Part shown: in pieces, positions 16,520 to 24,752 of the stretch | How positions within the stretch are numbered: the first letter of the stretch is position 1 | Layout of the letters: each line of letters begins with the position of its first letter | Assembly: GCF_000424105.1 (NCBI RefSeq) | Contig: NZ_AUJG01000016.1 | Coordinates: 1 to 64,000 of the forward strand | Source of the DNA: Lachnospira multipara ATCC 19207 | Lineage (GTDB): Bacteria; Bacillota; Clostridia; Lachnospirales; Lachnospiraceae | Reading direction: 5' to 3' | Length of the DNA: 64,000 nt | Position numbers and translations under genes: made by a program | Notes under the pieces: generated by a model | The model's input: only the letters and a program-made list of their open reading frames with translations | The model's database searches: none | What the model was told of the DNA's origin: nothing

Positions 16520-16810
16520 ATGGTCATTAGTGTTGAAAAGTTATATGGGTTTTTGAACTCGACATCATTTTTGTGTAATGGAGATATTTTAGAGTTACTT
16601 GATGCAATGGTAGAACTAAATACAACCAAAGTAAAGTGGTGCGGTGAAGTGTATGACTTAGGTGCAGATGACGATAGATATGCAACGTTCCCTGTTAGCG
16701 AATCATATTCGACACCACATGATTGTTGTCTTTGGAGTGAAGAAAATAATTGCTGTAAAGCTGGACAGTCTAATTGTCCAGATAATGATAATTGTTATAT
16801 GTTTGATTAG
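16520..16810 (+). CDS. Small Cys-rich protein, 96 aa
   Basis: 96 residues. The C-terminal third holds seven Cys (HDCCLWSEENNCCKAGQSNC then CPDNDNCYMF), suggesting metal binding or disulphides. No signal peptide. Starts after GAAAGGTAGG. Last gene of the dUTPase unit, before a long terminator hairpin. Unknown family. Confidence 0.65.
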   Translation: MVISVEKLYGFLNSTSFLCNGDILELLDAMVELNTTKVKWCGEVYDLGADDDRYATFPVSESYSTPHDCCLWSEENNCCKAGQSNCPDNDNCYMFD

Positions 16811-16825
16811 GATAATAATTGCCTA

Positions 16826-16889
16826 AAAGACTACCGTAAAAGATATGTATCCAGGATTCTGGGTACATATTATAAAGGTAGTCTTTTTT
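16826..16889 (+). terminator. Rho-independent terminator with long hairpin
   Basis: AAGACTACC pairs with GGTAGTCTT, with an inner ATGTATCC/GGGTACAT stem, followed by T6. Confidence 0.88.
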
Positions 16890-16906
16890 CTTATATATTT
16901 ATTTTG
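16889..16906 (+). promoter_or_regulatory. Private promoter element
   Basis: TCTTATATATTTATTTTG, abutting the terminator T tract and 30 bases before the start at 16937. Confidence 0.78.
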
Positions 16907-16936
16907 TAAACAAAATTTGAAAGGAGAAACTACATA

Positions 16937-17584
16937 ATGCATATTACAAATACAAGTGATGTTATTAATTTTTTACAAAATAATGAATTATCAGGAAAGG
17001 AAATTAATCAAATTCGTGAGGAATTGGCAAAGCAAAAAGCTGTGTTAGATATTTCTATTCGTTCAGCAAAAGACGTAGAAAACACTATATACGAATTTAT
17101 AGATGCCAAGCAACAAGGAATCAAACTGACTCCAGCTCAAATCGAAAAGGTAATTGAAAATATAGATTTTAATGATCCTAAATTTTCTTGGCCAGATGGA
17201 AAGTTTGATGTTTATGAAGACGCTGTTGAAGATGCAGGTATTTATATTAAATTAAAAAATATAAAGTGGAAGAATTATAAACGATATGGTTCTGACAAAT
17301 TTGAAAAACTAGTACCTGGAGATAAAATAATTGTTCCAAATAAAGGAAACTGTGAAGAACAAATTGTTTTAGAAAGAAAAAACAGATGGGAAGTTTTAAC
17401 AGATAAGTACAGAGTAGCAGTAGCAAATCGTATATATTATGAAGAAAAGCCTTCAAGGGAATTGCCAAGCGAATTAGAAATGCCTGTTTGTCATTTATTC
17501 TATGGAGATATTTATGATTATTTAGAAGCAGAAAATAGATTTTTAGTTGCTTCATTTGACATTGACGAAAAAAACAGAGCGTAG
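16937..17584 (+). CDS. Hypothetical protein, 215 aa
   Basis: 215 residues. The helical N-terminal 60 residues may form a coiled coil, followed by a mixed alpha/beta part. No signal peptide or membrane segment. GAAAGGAG site. First of three genes in a unit. Family not recognised. Confidence 0.65.
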   Translation: MHITNTSDVINFLQNNELSGKEINQIREELAKQKAVLDISIRSAKDVENTIYEFIDAKQQGIKLTPAQIEKVIENIDFNDPKFSWPDGKFDVYEDAVEDAGIYIKLKNIKWKNYKRYGSDKFEKLVPGDKIIVPNKGNCEEQIVLERKNRWEVLTDKYRVAVANRIYYEEKPSRELPSELEMPVCHLFYGDIYDYLEAENRFLVASFDIDEKNRA

Positions 17585-17597
17585 AAAGGAATTTGTT

Positions 17598-17987
17598 ATG
17601 ATATATTCATTAGAAGAAATAAAAGAAGGTATCAATGATTTAAAGGATACTTTGTTAGATGCTAAGTTAAGAAACAATTTAGAGTGCCTTAGAAGATATG
17701 GATTAGATGAAAAGGAAATTCAATATCAAAGAAATTCTTGTGGCCAGATCAATAAAATTAGCATTTTAGAATACACTGCAGATAATGGTGTTAGATTAGA
17801 AAACATAGAATATTTCCCATTAGTGGATAACAATAAAAATTTTTCTAACGAAATAACACTTATGTTTGATGTATATAATGAATGTGAAGATTTATATTTG
17901 ACAGAAACTTCAGAAGATGAAGTAGAAGAATATTATAAAAAAGCATTATCAGGGTATATTTACGACTTGTACCACAGACTTATATAA
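17598..17987 (+). CDS. Hypothetical protein, 129 aa
   Basis: 129 residues from the ATG at 17598, with AAAGGA nine bases upstream; longer in-frame starts overlap the previous gene without a site. Acidic, soluble. Unknown. Confidence 0.65.
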   Translation: MIYSLEEIKEGINDLKDTLLDAKLRNNLECLRRYGLDEKEIQYQRNSCGQINKISILEYTADNGVRLENIEYFPLVDNNKNFSNEITLMFDVYNECEDLYLTETSEDEVEEYYKKALSGYIYDLYHRLI

Positions 17988-18001
17988 TAAATGAAGGATA
18001 T

Positions 18002-18118
18002 ATGGATTATTGTGTGTTCATGCAGGAAATTTATAATAACAAAAATATTATAGAAGATTTTCTGATGGAATATGAACTAAAAAATCTATACAAAGCTTAT
18101 TTAGAGTGTATGAGTTAA
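18002..18118 (+). CDS. Tiny hypothetical protein, 38 aa
   Basis: ATG at 18002 behind GAAGGA. The product is MDYCVFMQEIYN... to YLECMS, probably one helix pair. It lies between a longer gene and a terminator, in the right place for a small last gene. Unknown. Confidence 0.5.
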   Translation: MDYCVFMQEIYNNKNIIEDFLMEYELKNLYKAYLECMS

Positions 18119-18123
18119 ATATT

Positions 18124-18165
18124 AAAATCCGTCTTTGTCTATTTGATAAGGACGGATTTTTTTTT
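18124..18165 (+). terminator. Rho-independent terminator
   Basis: AAAATCCGTC/GACGGATTTT stem followed by a long T tract. Confidence 0.9.
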
Positions 18166-18176
18166 GCTTTTAAAAA

Positions 18177-18194
18177 TCATATATATTTGTAATG
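18177..18194 (+). promoter_or_regulatory. Private promoter element
   Basis: TCATATATATTTGTAATG, 32 bases before the start at 18227. Confidence 0.72.
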
Positions 18195-18226
18195 AAACAA
18201 TTAATCTCGATAGAAAGGAATTATTT

Positions 18227-19294
18227 ATGGACGAGATACAGTATTATGAAAATATGGCAAAAGAAGAAGCAGCTCTTAAAGAAAAGGAACTTAATTTAGA
18301 CCTCGCACCAGAATCTATTGATAGAGATGCAAATATCCTAGGGGCAGATATAGAAAAGGCCTTAAAGCAAAAAGATGGCAAAGCCCTAGACAACCTACAT
18401 GATAAGCTGGTAAATGATGTAATTGATAAAGCTAATGTAGATGAACAAACAAAAGAAGACGCAAAAAAGTTTGCAAATGAGGAAATATCTGAAGAAGACA
18501 AGAAAAAGACATTGGAAGAATTGAAATCTGAATATTGGAAGTCTCTTAAAAAAGAAGAAGAATTAGAAAATCAAACCAGGCAGGCTGGATGCCCTCCAGA
18601 AGTTTTCGACCAGTTAAAAGCAGCCAAAGAACATACGGACAAATTACAAAAAGAAATTAGAGAAAAAAAAGGCTCGATAAAAGATCGACTCACAAAGCAA
18701 GTTAAAGCAGCTTTTAATTATGTTGAAAGAAGAGCTAAAATAAATCTTATAAGAGGAAAAAGATTCTTTGACGATATAAGCCGTAAAATAACACGTTCTT
18801 TAGAAGCAACAAAGCTAAGAGGTAAGCAAGCTTTTACAGAACTTGGCTATTCAATTAATAGAGCTGCGAAATCATACTATTTGGTTTCGGCTGCTGAGGC
18901 TAGAGTAACTGCTGTTGTGGAAAGAGGATTAGGAAATACTTTTGAAAAAGCTGAAAGATATACCTCTAATGTAAAGAATGGATTTAAAAACTTAGGCAGA
19001 ACATTGATTGGTAAACAGCAAAAGATTGAACCTGTTAAAACTGGTAAAATATCGGCAGCTTTTAAATCTTTAGCAGATAAAAATATTGAATATGCAAATG
19101 AACATACAAACGCATACAACAATGCGCATAAAGCCTATATAAAATCGCAAGAATTAAATAAAAAAGCACTTAATGATTTAGGCAGAAATACTTCATCTCT
19201 TGATAAGAGAATAGAAAAAGCAAAAGCGAAATCTCAAAAGCTTAATAATAAGATAATTGACAACCCTACAAAAACAAAAGAAAACGCAAGATAA
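18227..19294 (+). CDS. Long helical, coiled-coil protein, 355 aa
   Basis: Start at 18227 behind GAAAGGA. Almost all of the 355 residues are charged helix. An acidic N-terminal half (about 1-150) is followed by a very basic second half (KQVKAAFNYVERRAKINLIRG onward). No membrane segment or enzyme motif. Such proteins are often structural or nucleic-acid-coating. It has its own promoter and terminator and lies between the pilus genes and the TadA ATPase. Unknown. Confidence 0.65.
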   Translation: MDEIQYYENMAKEEAALKEKELNLDLAPESIDRDANILGADIEKALKQKDGKALDNLHDKLVNDVIDKANVDEQTKEDAKKFANEEISEEDKKKTLEELKSEYWKSLKKEEELENQTRQAGCPPEVFDQLKAAKEHTDKLQKEIREKKGSIKDRLTKQVKAAFNYVERRAKINLIRGKRFFDDISRKITRSLEATKLRGKQAFTELGYSINRAAKSYYLVSAAEARVTAVVERGLGNTFEKAERYTSNVKNGFKNLGRTLIGKQQKIEPVKTGKISAAFKSLADKNIEYANEHTNAYNNAHKAYIKSQELNKKALNDLGRNTSSLDKRIEKAKAKSQKLNNKIIDNPTKTKENAR

Positions 19295-19316
19295 AAGCCT
19301 TAATAATCAATTTGTT

Positions 19317-19351
19317 ACCCAATCACATTGCATATATGTGGTTGGGTTTTT
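19317..19351 (+). terminator. Rho-independent terminator
   Basis: ACCCAATCACA/TGTGGTTGGGT stem followed by T4. Confidence 0.88.
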
Positions 19352-19379
19352 AATAAATCATGGCTGGAAAATAAATATA

Positions 19380-19426
19380 TTAGATATTTACAAAAAACGA
19401 CTAAAAATTCATATATATTTATTGTG
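19380..19426 (+). promoter_or_regulatory. Private promoter element with upstream box
   Basis: TTAGATATTT at 19380-19389 and core TCATATATATTTATTGTG at 19409-19426, with the same 18-base gap as in five other copies. Confidence 0.75.
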
Positions 19427-19460
19427 TAAAAATAAATAAACAAAACCAAGGAGATTTTTT

Positions 19461-20984
19461 ATGATGACAGAAAGACAAGAAAAATTAGTAAATGCAATGA
19501 AAGATAATGCAAATAAGATAAATGAATTAAATAAGAAAATGGGGGCACATACAGCTAAGGATCGAAAGGAATCTGAAAAAGTAATTAAAAAATGTAGAAA
19601 AAATTTCAAGAATTACAAGAAAGCTGTAAATGTAGATGGCTTTGAATATTGCGATAAAAAAGTCGCATTAGATGTTTCGGAAGATGACTCAGGCTTTCTT
19701 TTGTATATGAGCCATTCAAGTTATGATAGAGCATTATATTTTTATAAAATTACAAAGAAAGAAAAAGATAAGATTAAATTAGAAGAAGCAGAAAAGAAAT
19801 TTTATAATGCAATTATAGACCATATTATATACTCAGTTATATCTTTAGAAATAGCATCAACATCACGAATTGTAACCAACTTAGATGAATGCGACTTTTC
19901 AGTTCCACTTCTTAGAAACATGAAGGGTTATTCATTCAATTACGATAACCTAAATGAAAAAGATTTTATTTGGGATTATGAACATAATATGGCTAGTAAG
20001 ACTGGTATTATACCTTATCTTGGAAATTTTTATTACCCAGCAACAGACACAGATTATAGATATTTAAAATATATCTATTTCGGATTTAATGATAATAATA
20101 CTAAACTTAGAAATGGTGTATGGGAAAGTAATCAACATGAAGATCCAGTGTGGAACTGGATTAAAAATGTTTCATATGCTTCTTTTCTATGCGCTGGACA
20201 TAACATAAAAAGATGTATTGACCTTTTGAATAAGTATTTTAATACAAATTTTGATATGTCGCATGAAGGTTTAGTAGAATTAACAAATTACTTATATGAA
20301 AATCATGAAGTTCGTTTAAGTGAATTGACTGATATGGAAATGAAAAAACTTAAAGAAAACGCAACTACGAGAATACATTATAATATGGATTCTATGTTTG
20401 CTCATTACATTGTTAAAAATCGTTATGCATTCACAAGAATTTTAGATCTTTATAAGGTATTAATGGAAGACTGCAAAAAGGTTTATGACATTGATTATAT
20501 AGATATTATGTTAAATCAAAGAAAATATTTTGTGGATGAACAAATTGATAGACATTGTCTACCCCATTGGCGTGATGAACATGATTGCTTTGTAGATGAT
20601 GACGGTAGATTGTTTCATTTTACAGAACTCGATTTATTACCTAGAAATAGAAGAAATGACATGTATAATTTGCTAGGACTTAAAAGAGATGAAAAATTAG
20701 TTCTATTTAGTGACCAAACATGGGAAAATTTTGAAAAAAGATATAATACTATGTACAAGCCACTATATGAAAGTGCTATTAATAAAAAAATAGCTAGTAA
20801 AGTATATGATGAAGAAACTCTTAAATTTGCTAAAGACGTGTTAGATACATATGATGAAATAATGGCAGATGAATCAAATTGGGATAAATATAAAGATATT
20901 TACAAAGATTATATTTATACAAATTATTTAATACTTTACACACTCATTGATGGATGCGATAAAAATTATATTTTACCTGAATAA
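19461..20984 (+). CDS. Hypothetical protein, 507 aa
   Basis: 507 residues, single-gene unit with its own promoter and terminator. A basic coiled-coil-like N-terminal 60 residues precede a large soluble part rich in Tyr, Asp, Asn and Phe, with no membrane segment. No recognised motif. AAGGAG site. Its place directly before the TadA ATPase suggests, without proving, a link to the pilus system. Confidence 0.7.
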   Translation: MMTERQEKLVNAMKDNANKINELNKKMGAHTAKDRKESEKVIKKCRKNFKNYKKAVNVDGFEYCDKKVALDVSEDDSGFLLYMSHSSYDRALYFYKITKKEKDKIKLEEAEKKFYNAIIDHIIYSVISLEIASTSRIVTNLDECDFSVPLLRNMKGYSFNYDNLNEKDFIWDYEHNMASKTGIIPYLGNFYYPATDTDYRYLKYIYFGFNDNNTKLRNGVWESNQHEDPVWNWIKNVSYASFLCAGHNIKRCIDLLNKYFNTNFDMSHEGLVELTNYLYENHEVRLSELTDMEMKKLKENATTRIHYNMDSMFAHYIVKNRYAFTRILDLYKVLMEDCKKVYDIDYIDIMLNQRKYFVDEQIDRHCLPHWRDEHDCFVDDDGRLFHFTELDLLPRNRRNDMYNLLGLKRDEKLVLFSDQTWENFEKRYNTMYKPLYESAINKKIASKVYDEETLKFAKDVLDTYDEIMADESNWDKYKDIYKDYIYTNYLILYTLIDGCDKNYILPE

Positions 20985-20997
20985 TTCATAAATCACA

Positions 20998-21029
20998 AAG
21001 GGCGAAGGGAAAACCTTCGCTCTTTTTTT
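20998..21029 (+). terminator. Rho-independent terminator
   Basis: GGCGAAGG/CCTTCGCTCT stem followed by T7. Confidence 0.9.
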
Positions 21030-21041
21030 GATGAAAAATGC

Positions 21042-21059
21042 TCTTATATATTTATTGTG
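21042..21059 (+). promoter_or_regulatory. Private promoter element
   Basis: TCTTATATATTTATTGTG, 42 bases before the TadA-like gene. Confidence 0.82.
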
Positions 21060-21101
21060 AAAACATATATAAGCTAATAAGAAAGGATAAGGGTAATATA
21101 A

Positions 21102-22280
21102 ATGTCAAATAATAATAGTGTAGAGAGAATTTATAAGGGATTAATGAATTTTTATACAAGAGATTCTGGTGATTTGCTAATGAGATTAAAAAAAGAAGGT
21201 CACGCAGGCGTAGAAAAATTTAAAACAGACGCATTAAAAAGTGCGAGAGAGTTATTCTCAGCTGATGATATATCTGATATTAATATTGCCGTAAGCAAAT
21301 TAACAGAGAATCTATTTGGATATTCTGTACTAACATCGGCTATTAAAGATAAAACAGTAAGTGATATTAAAGTACATGATTGGAATAAAATAGTAATCAA
21401 AAGAAAAGGTAAAAAGTTCTTAAGCGACATTTCGTTTAATTCACCAGAAGAATATAAACGTTTTATTGAATCGGTTACAACAAGAAATAAGGTTAATATA
21501 TCTAATGTAAATGCAATCAGAAGATTTACAGATAATGATACAGATGGTGATTCTATTTTACGATTTACACTTGTAACTCCTTATTTAACGACTAATGAGA
21601 ACTATGAACTAATTATTAGAAAAGTACCTAAGAATTTCCCAGAATTAGAGGATTTATCAGAAGATGATCCAGGAATGTTATCTCCTCAGATAGCAAATTA
21701 TCTAAAAGAAAGATTAAGAAGCGGTTCAATGCTAATATGTGGAGCTAATTCAAGTGGAAAGACAACTATTTTGAATGCATTAAAAGAAAAAATACCAGCA
21801 GATAAATCTGTATTAGTTTTGCAGCAAGCAGAGGAATTAACAACAAAGAATCATCCAGATATGATTTTCCTCCATTCAGTTGAAGGTAATGGCGAATCAG
21901 ATACCAGATATGATTTAAAGGACTTATCTATTGCTGGACTTACAATGGATATCGATTATTTTATCATCGGTGAAACAAAGGGAGCTGAAGCAGCGTATTT
22001 ATTAAATGCAAGTTATACAGGACATATATGTGCAACAACTATTCATGCATATTCTTCACAATCTGCTCTTGATAAATTAGTCGATTATGCAAAATATACT
22101 TCAGATTATTCTAAAAAAGAATTAATGGCCATGCTATCTAATTTTAAAACTGTAATCTTTATGAAGGATTATAAAGTAGAAGAAATTTCGGAAGTAAATG
22201 GATTTAATGAAGAAATCTCAAAAATGGATTATACAAAGGTTTTTTCAAGAAGTGAAGGAGTCAATGATATTGATGTATAA
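21102..22280 (+). CDS. TadA/CpaF-like secretion ATPase
   Basis: 392 residues. Walker A GANSSGKTT at about 214-222, a Walker B region DYFIIGETKGAEA at about 286-298 and the ATTIHAYS histidine box near 312 define a VirB11/TadA-type hexameric ATPase. The N-terminal domain (about 60-200) has the usual DIKVHDWNKI strand pattern. It would power assembly of the pilus made by the TadB/TadC/CpaB/pilin genes at 9.2-14.7 kb, although it is set apart by 6 kb. GAAAGGA site. No TadZ or prepilin peptidase gene was seen in the window. Confidence 0.88.
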   Translation: MSNNNSVERIYKGLMNFYTRDSGDLLMRLKKEGHAGVEKFKTDALKSARELFSADDISDINIAVSKLTENLFGYSVLTSAIKDKTVSDIKVHDWNKIVIKRKGKKFLSDISFNSPEEYKRFIESVTTRNKVNISNVNAIRRFTDNDTDGDSILRFTLVTPYLTTNENYELIIRKVPKNFPELEDLSEDDPGMLSPQIANYLKERLRSGSMLICGANSSGKTTILNALKEKIPADKSVLVLQQAEELTTKNHPDMIFLHSVEGNGESDTRYDLKDLSIAGLTMDIDYFIIGETKGAEAAYLLNASYTGHICATTIHAYSSQSALDKLVDYAKYTSDYSKKELMAMLSNFKTVIFMKDYKVEEISEVNGFNEEISKMDYTKVFSRSEGVNDIDV

Positions 22281-22308
22281 TCGCTTTTAGCGGAAAAAAC
22301 CAAAGTGG

Positions 22309-22369
22309 CAATTTCTCGAACTGAGAGTACCAATTTCTCGAACTGAGAGTACCAAAAACTCGAACCACT
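22309..22369. repeat. Tandem 22-bp repeats, two and a half copies
   Basis: CAATTTCTCGAACTGAGAGT begins two identical 22-bp copies (22309-22330, 22331-22352), followed by a partial copy ending CTCGAACCACT. Each copy holds the small palindrome TCTCGAACTGAGA. The block is framed by AGTGG and CCACT. A protein-binding array is likely; it shares CCACTAA with the arrays at 28-88 and 36538-36621. Confidence 0.65.
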
Positions 22370-22408
22370 AAATAAAAAGACTAACCATTGAATAATTGCC
22401 GCCGCACT

Positions 22409-22428
22409 CTCGTGACTTTAGTCGTGAG
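22409..22428. repeat. IS605-type end hairpin, orphan copy
   Basis: CTCGTGACTTTAGTCGTGAG, one base different from the hairpin found at both ends of the TnpB element at 45785-47256. It may be what is left of a lost insertion. Confidence 0.55.
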
Positions 22429-22439
22429 TAAGCCGCTCA

Positions 22440-22465
22440 GAGGGTAGCTAGTGTGCTACCCTTTT
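22440..22465 (+). terminator. Rho-independent terminator
   Basis: AGGGTAGC/GCTACCCT followed by T4. Confidence 0.85.
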
Positions 22466-22478
22466 AATTATAAAATAC

Positions 22479-22496
22479 TCTTATATATTTATTGTA
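22479..22496 (+). promoter_or_regulatory. Private promoter element
   Basis: TCTTATATATTTATTGTA, 46 bases before the start at 22543. Confidence 0.78.
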
Positions 22497-22542
22497 GAGA
22501 AAGAAAAATATATTTCTTTTTATTATCTTTAAGGAGAAAAAA

Positions 22543-22641
22543 ATGAGTAAAATTTGTCCAGAAACAAAAGAAATAGTTCTCTATACAGAATGTTTAGAAT
22601 GTGAAGAAAAAACTTGTAAGAAAGGTAGGAATAACGAATGA
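22543..22641 (+). CDS. Tiny Cys-rich protein, 32 aa
   Basis: ATG at 22543 behind AAGGAG. The product MSKICPETKEIVLYTECLEC... has four Cys with a CxxC, likely a small zinc-binding knuckle; similar small proteins occur in Lachnospiraceae mobile elements. Its stop overlaps the next start (ATGA). Confidence 0.65.
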   Translation: MSKICPETKEIVLYTECLECEEKTCKKGRNNE

Positions 22642-22991
22642 CTTGTACATTTGGTAATTATTGTAATCAGGAGAAAGAGCATATTAAGGCTGCATTAAAT
22701 GGAAAAGTAATTATTTATGGTAAGAATGGAGAAAAATTGCTAGTTCCAGCGACAAAGGAAATGTGTGATGATGTAATTTTACAAGCATATGATAGAGCTG
22801 TTTTCCAGGCATTAGATAGTATGACACATGGTAGAGTACTAAATCAAATATTAGAAAAGCATGGGATCAAAAGTAACGAAATTTTGTTAGAATATATGAC
22901 TGAACTATTCAAAGAAAATAAGAAATATAATGATTATATCCCAGAATTTATAGATGATTTAGATGAAGAGGATGTAAAAGGTACATGCTAA
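22638..22991 (+). CDS. Hypothetical protein, 117 aa
   Basis: 117 residues, helical, acidic C-terminal end, no membrane segment. Coupled to the tiny Cys-rich gene by a four-base overlap. Unknown. Confidence 0.65.
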   Translation: MTCTFGNYCNQEKEHIKAALNGKVIIYGKNGEKLLVPATKEMCDDVILQAYDRAVFQALDSMTHGRVLNQILEKHGIKSNEILLEYMTELFKENKKYNDYIPEFIDDLDEEDVKGTC

Positions 22992-23041
22992 AAAACAAGA
23001 TAAATAAATATATTATCGATAAAAACAGTTGTCTTATGACG

Positions 23042-23059
23042 CAATGTCATTAAGTTAAG
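23042..23059. repeat. Inverted repeat, left copy
   Basis: CAATGTCATTAAGTTAAG, the reverse complement (one mismatch) of 23494-23511. The two copies frame the zinc-ribbon gene. A third, partial copy is at 23434-23452. Confidence 0.55.
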
Positions 23060-23072
23060 CCAATAGATGAAG

Positions 23073-23119
23073 AAAAACCACTTCGTATTCCGCAAAAGGA
23101 TATGTCGAAGTGGTTTTTT
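23073..23119. terminator. Bidirectional terminator
   Basis: AAAAACCACTTCG/CGAAGTGGTTTTTT; serves the plus-strand gene ending at 22991 and the minus-strand gene ending at 23125. Confidence 0.88.
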
Positions 23120-23124
23120 ATCTC

Positions 23125-23343
23125 TTAAAAATTGATTTCTATATTTTTTATATAGCCGCAAGGACAACTAACGATAGTACGTTCACCGTTCGAAGTCATC
23201 GTAATCTCTGGTGTGCCATTGCATTTTGGGCACTTCACGCTCACATGTCCATTTTTCTGTTGTTCCAATCTGGCTTGCTTCGCTAACATAATTGATTGGC
23301 GTGATATTGTAGATAATGTTTTTTTCTCCATTTGAGTAGCCAT
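23125..23343 (-). CDS. Small zinc-ribbon protein, minus strand
   Basis: 72 residues with ATG at 23343 behind a perfect AAGGAGG. A helical N-terminal part is followed by a zinc ribbon: CPKC near 38 and SCPCGY near 60. It is probably a small DNA- or RNA-associated or regulatory protein. It is transcribed from a sigma-A type promoter, unlike its neighbours, and framed by inverted repeats, which suggests a separate origin. Confidence 0.7.
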   Translation of the reverse strand: MATQMEKKTLSTISRQSIMLAKQARLEQQKNGHVSVKCPKCNGTPEITMTSNGERTIVSCPCGYIKNIEINF

Positions 23344-23391
23344 ATACTACCTCCTTCATAATATCATCCATATCATACAATTCCATACTTT

Positions 23392-23420
23392 ATTATACTG
23401 CTATTCATAGGTTATTTCAA
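23392..23420 (-). promoter_or_regulatory. Sigma-A type promoter for the zinc-ribbon gene
   Basis: On the minus strand TTGAAA, 17 bases, TATAAT. Confidence 0.75.
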
Positions 23421-23433
23421 CAATTAGTATTTT

Positions 23434-23452
23434 CTTAACTTAATAGATTTTG
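23434..23452. repeat. Partial third copy of the inverted-repeat sequence
   Basis: CTTAACTTAATAGATTTTG, same orientation as the copy at 23494, just upstream of the -35 box of the minus-strand promoter, as an operator would be. Confidence 0.45.
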
Positions 23453-23493
23453 AGGTTTAGAAAAAAGCTGACTGGGGTTTTTCTTGATTGACT

Positions 23494-23511
23494 CTTAACT
23501 TAATGATATTG
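23494..23511. repeat. Inverted repeat, right copy
   Basis: CTTAACTTAATGATATTG; pairs with 23042-23059. Confidence 0.55.
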
Positions 23512-23552
23512 TCTTATAACGGCTATTTTTTTTTTATTTTGTGACCTGAATT

Positions 23553-23570
23553 TCTTATATATTTCTAATG
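23553..23570 (+). promoter_or_regulatory. Private promoter element
   Basis: TCTTATATATTTCTAATG, 30 bases before the start at 23601. Confidence 0.8.
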
Positions 23571-23600
23571 TAATAAAACAAATAAAAGGAGAAATATAAG

Positions 23601-23837
23601 ATGATTAATGAAATTATGAATTCACACAAAATTTACGAGGCTAATTTACTAGAAAAATTAAAGGAATACCAAAGAATCTCTAGATGTCATAACTCTTGGT
23701 TAAACGGAAAGCTTAAGGGATTAAAAAGTCTAGGGCTAAAAAATCTAATGAAAAAGAATGATATTTTAGCTGAGATAAAATCTGAATTGAGATACGCTTG
23801 TATGTTAGAGTGTGCTCTCGCAGGTCAGGAGGAATAA
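23601..23837 (+). CDS. Hypothetical protein, 78 aa
   Basis: 78 residues, basic, helical, with a KLKGLKSLGLKNLMKK stretch. Three bases before the methyltransferase gene, so in one unit with it. AAAGGAG site. Unknown. Confidence 0.65.
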   Translation: MINEIMNSHKIYEANLLEKLKEYQRISRCHNSWLNGKLKGLKSLGLKNLMKKNDILAEIKSELRYACMLECALAGQEE

Positions 23838-23840
23838 AGT

Positions 23841-24752
23841 ATGATAGTTGAAAATTTAATTGAGTGTTTCAAAAATGCAAGGTTTACCTTAAAAGAAGCC
23901 TATATGGCAAATCCCGATGTAAATAAGGAGTCAGTTAGAGCACGTATATATGAAAATCTAGGCATTGCTTTTGAAAGAGTTGGAAGAGGTATTTATGCCA
24001 CTATAGACAACAGCTGTTTATTAATAGAAGGCAATGGAAGGAATTTAAGTGCATTAGCAGACGAAAGTATTGATTGTATCGTAACAGACCACCCTTGGGA
24101 AGATAAAAAGTCTACAAAGGGAGGAAATAGAAATTTCGCAAATTATGATACTTTCCAATATGTACAAGAGGATTTTGACGAAAAAGCTAGAGTCTTAAAG
24201 AAGGGTTCTTTCCTTTGTGAAATAATTCCAGCAGAATCAGCAACGAATTATGAGTATTTATACAGAATAAAAGAGATGGCTAAAAAAGCTGGTTTCGAGT
24301 ATTATGCAAAGGTTTCATGGAAGAAAGGGACTTTTGTGTCTAATACGGGCAGAAAAGCAAAGAACACAGAAGACATTCTTTTCTTTACAAAAGGGAAAGC
24401 TAGAGCATTACGACCTGACAAGCAAAGAGGATTAGATGAAAATGGTAATCCTACAAGATTTATGTCAGGAGCGAATGGAATGTTACCAACATGTTTTGAT
24501 GTACAGGCTGTTCCTAGAAAAGACATATTAGCGCAATCTGAAAAACCAGTGGCCTTATACGAACAGATTCTTGATTATATTTCAAAACCTAATGAAATAG
24601 TTCTGGATCAGTTTGCTGGCTCTGGAGCGTTAGGAGAAGCGGCACTTAATAAAGGACGAAGAGCTATCTTAATAGAACTTGCAAAAGAAAAGGTAGAAAA
24701 AATAGCTTGCAGACTCAAAATGAATAAAATTAAGGAGATATACACATGTTAG
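23841..24752 (+). CDS. DNA methyltransferase (amino-group type) with N-terminal winged-helix
   Basis: 303 residues. Residues about 1-55 look like a winged-helix DNA-binding part. The catalytic motif is VTDHPWED near residue 82, where most relatives have DPPW or DPPY; the SAM-binding motif is DQFAGSGALGEAA near 258-270. Circular order (catalytic motif first) fits the beta-type N6-adenine or N4-cytosine enzymes. No restriction enzyme gene is next to it, so it is an orphan enzyme that may protect the element or mark DNA. GGAGG site. Confidence 0.78.
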   Translation: MIVENLIECFKNARFTLKEAYMANPDVNKESVRARIYENLGIAFERVGRGIYATIDNSCLLIEGNGRNLSALADESIDCIVTDHPWEDKKSTKGGNRNFANYDTFQYVQEDFDEKARVLKKGSFLCEIIPAESATNYEYLYRIKEMAKKAGFEYYAKVSWKKGTFVSNTGRKAKNTEDILFFTKGKARALRPDKQRGLDENGNPTRFMSGANGMLPTCFDVQAVPRKDILAQSEKPVALYEQILDYISKPNEIVLDQFAGSGALGEAALNKGRRAILIELAKEKVEKIACRLKMNKIKEIYTC

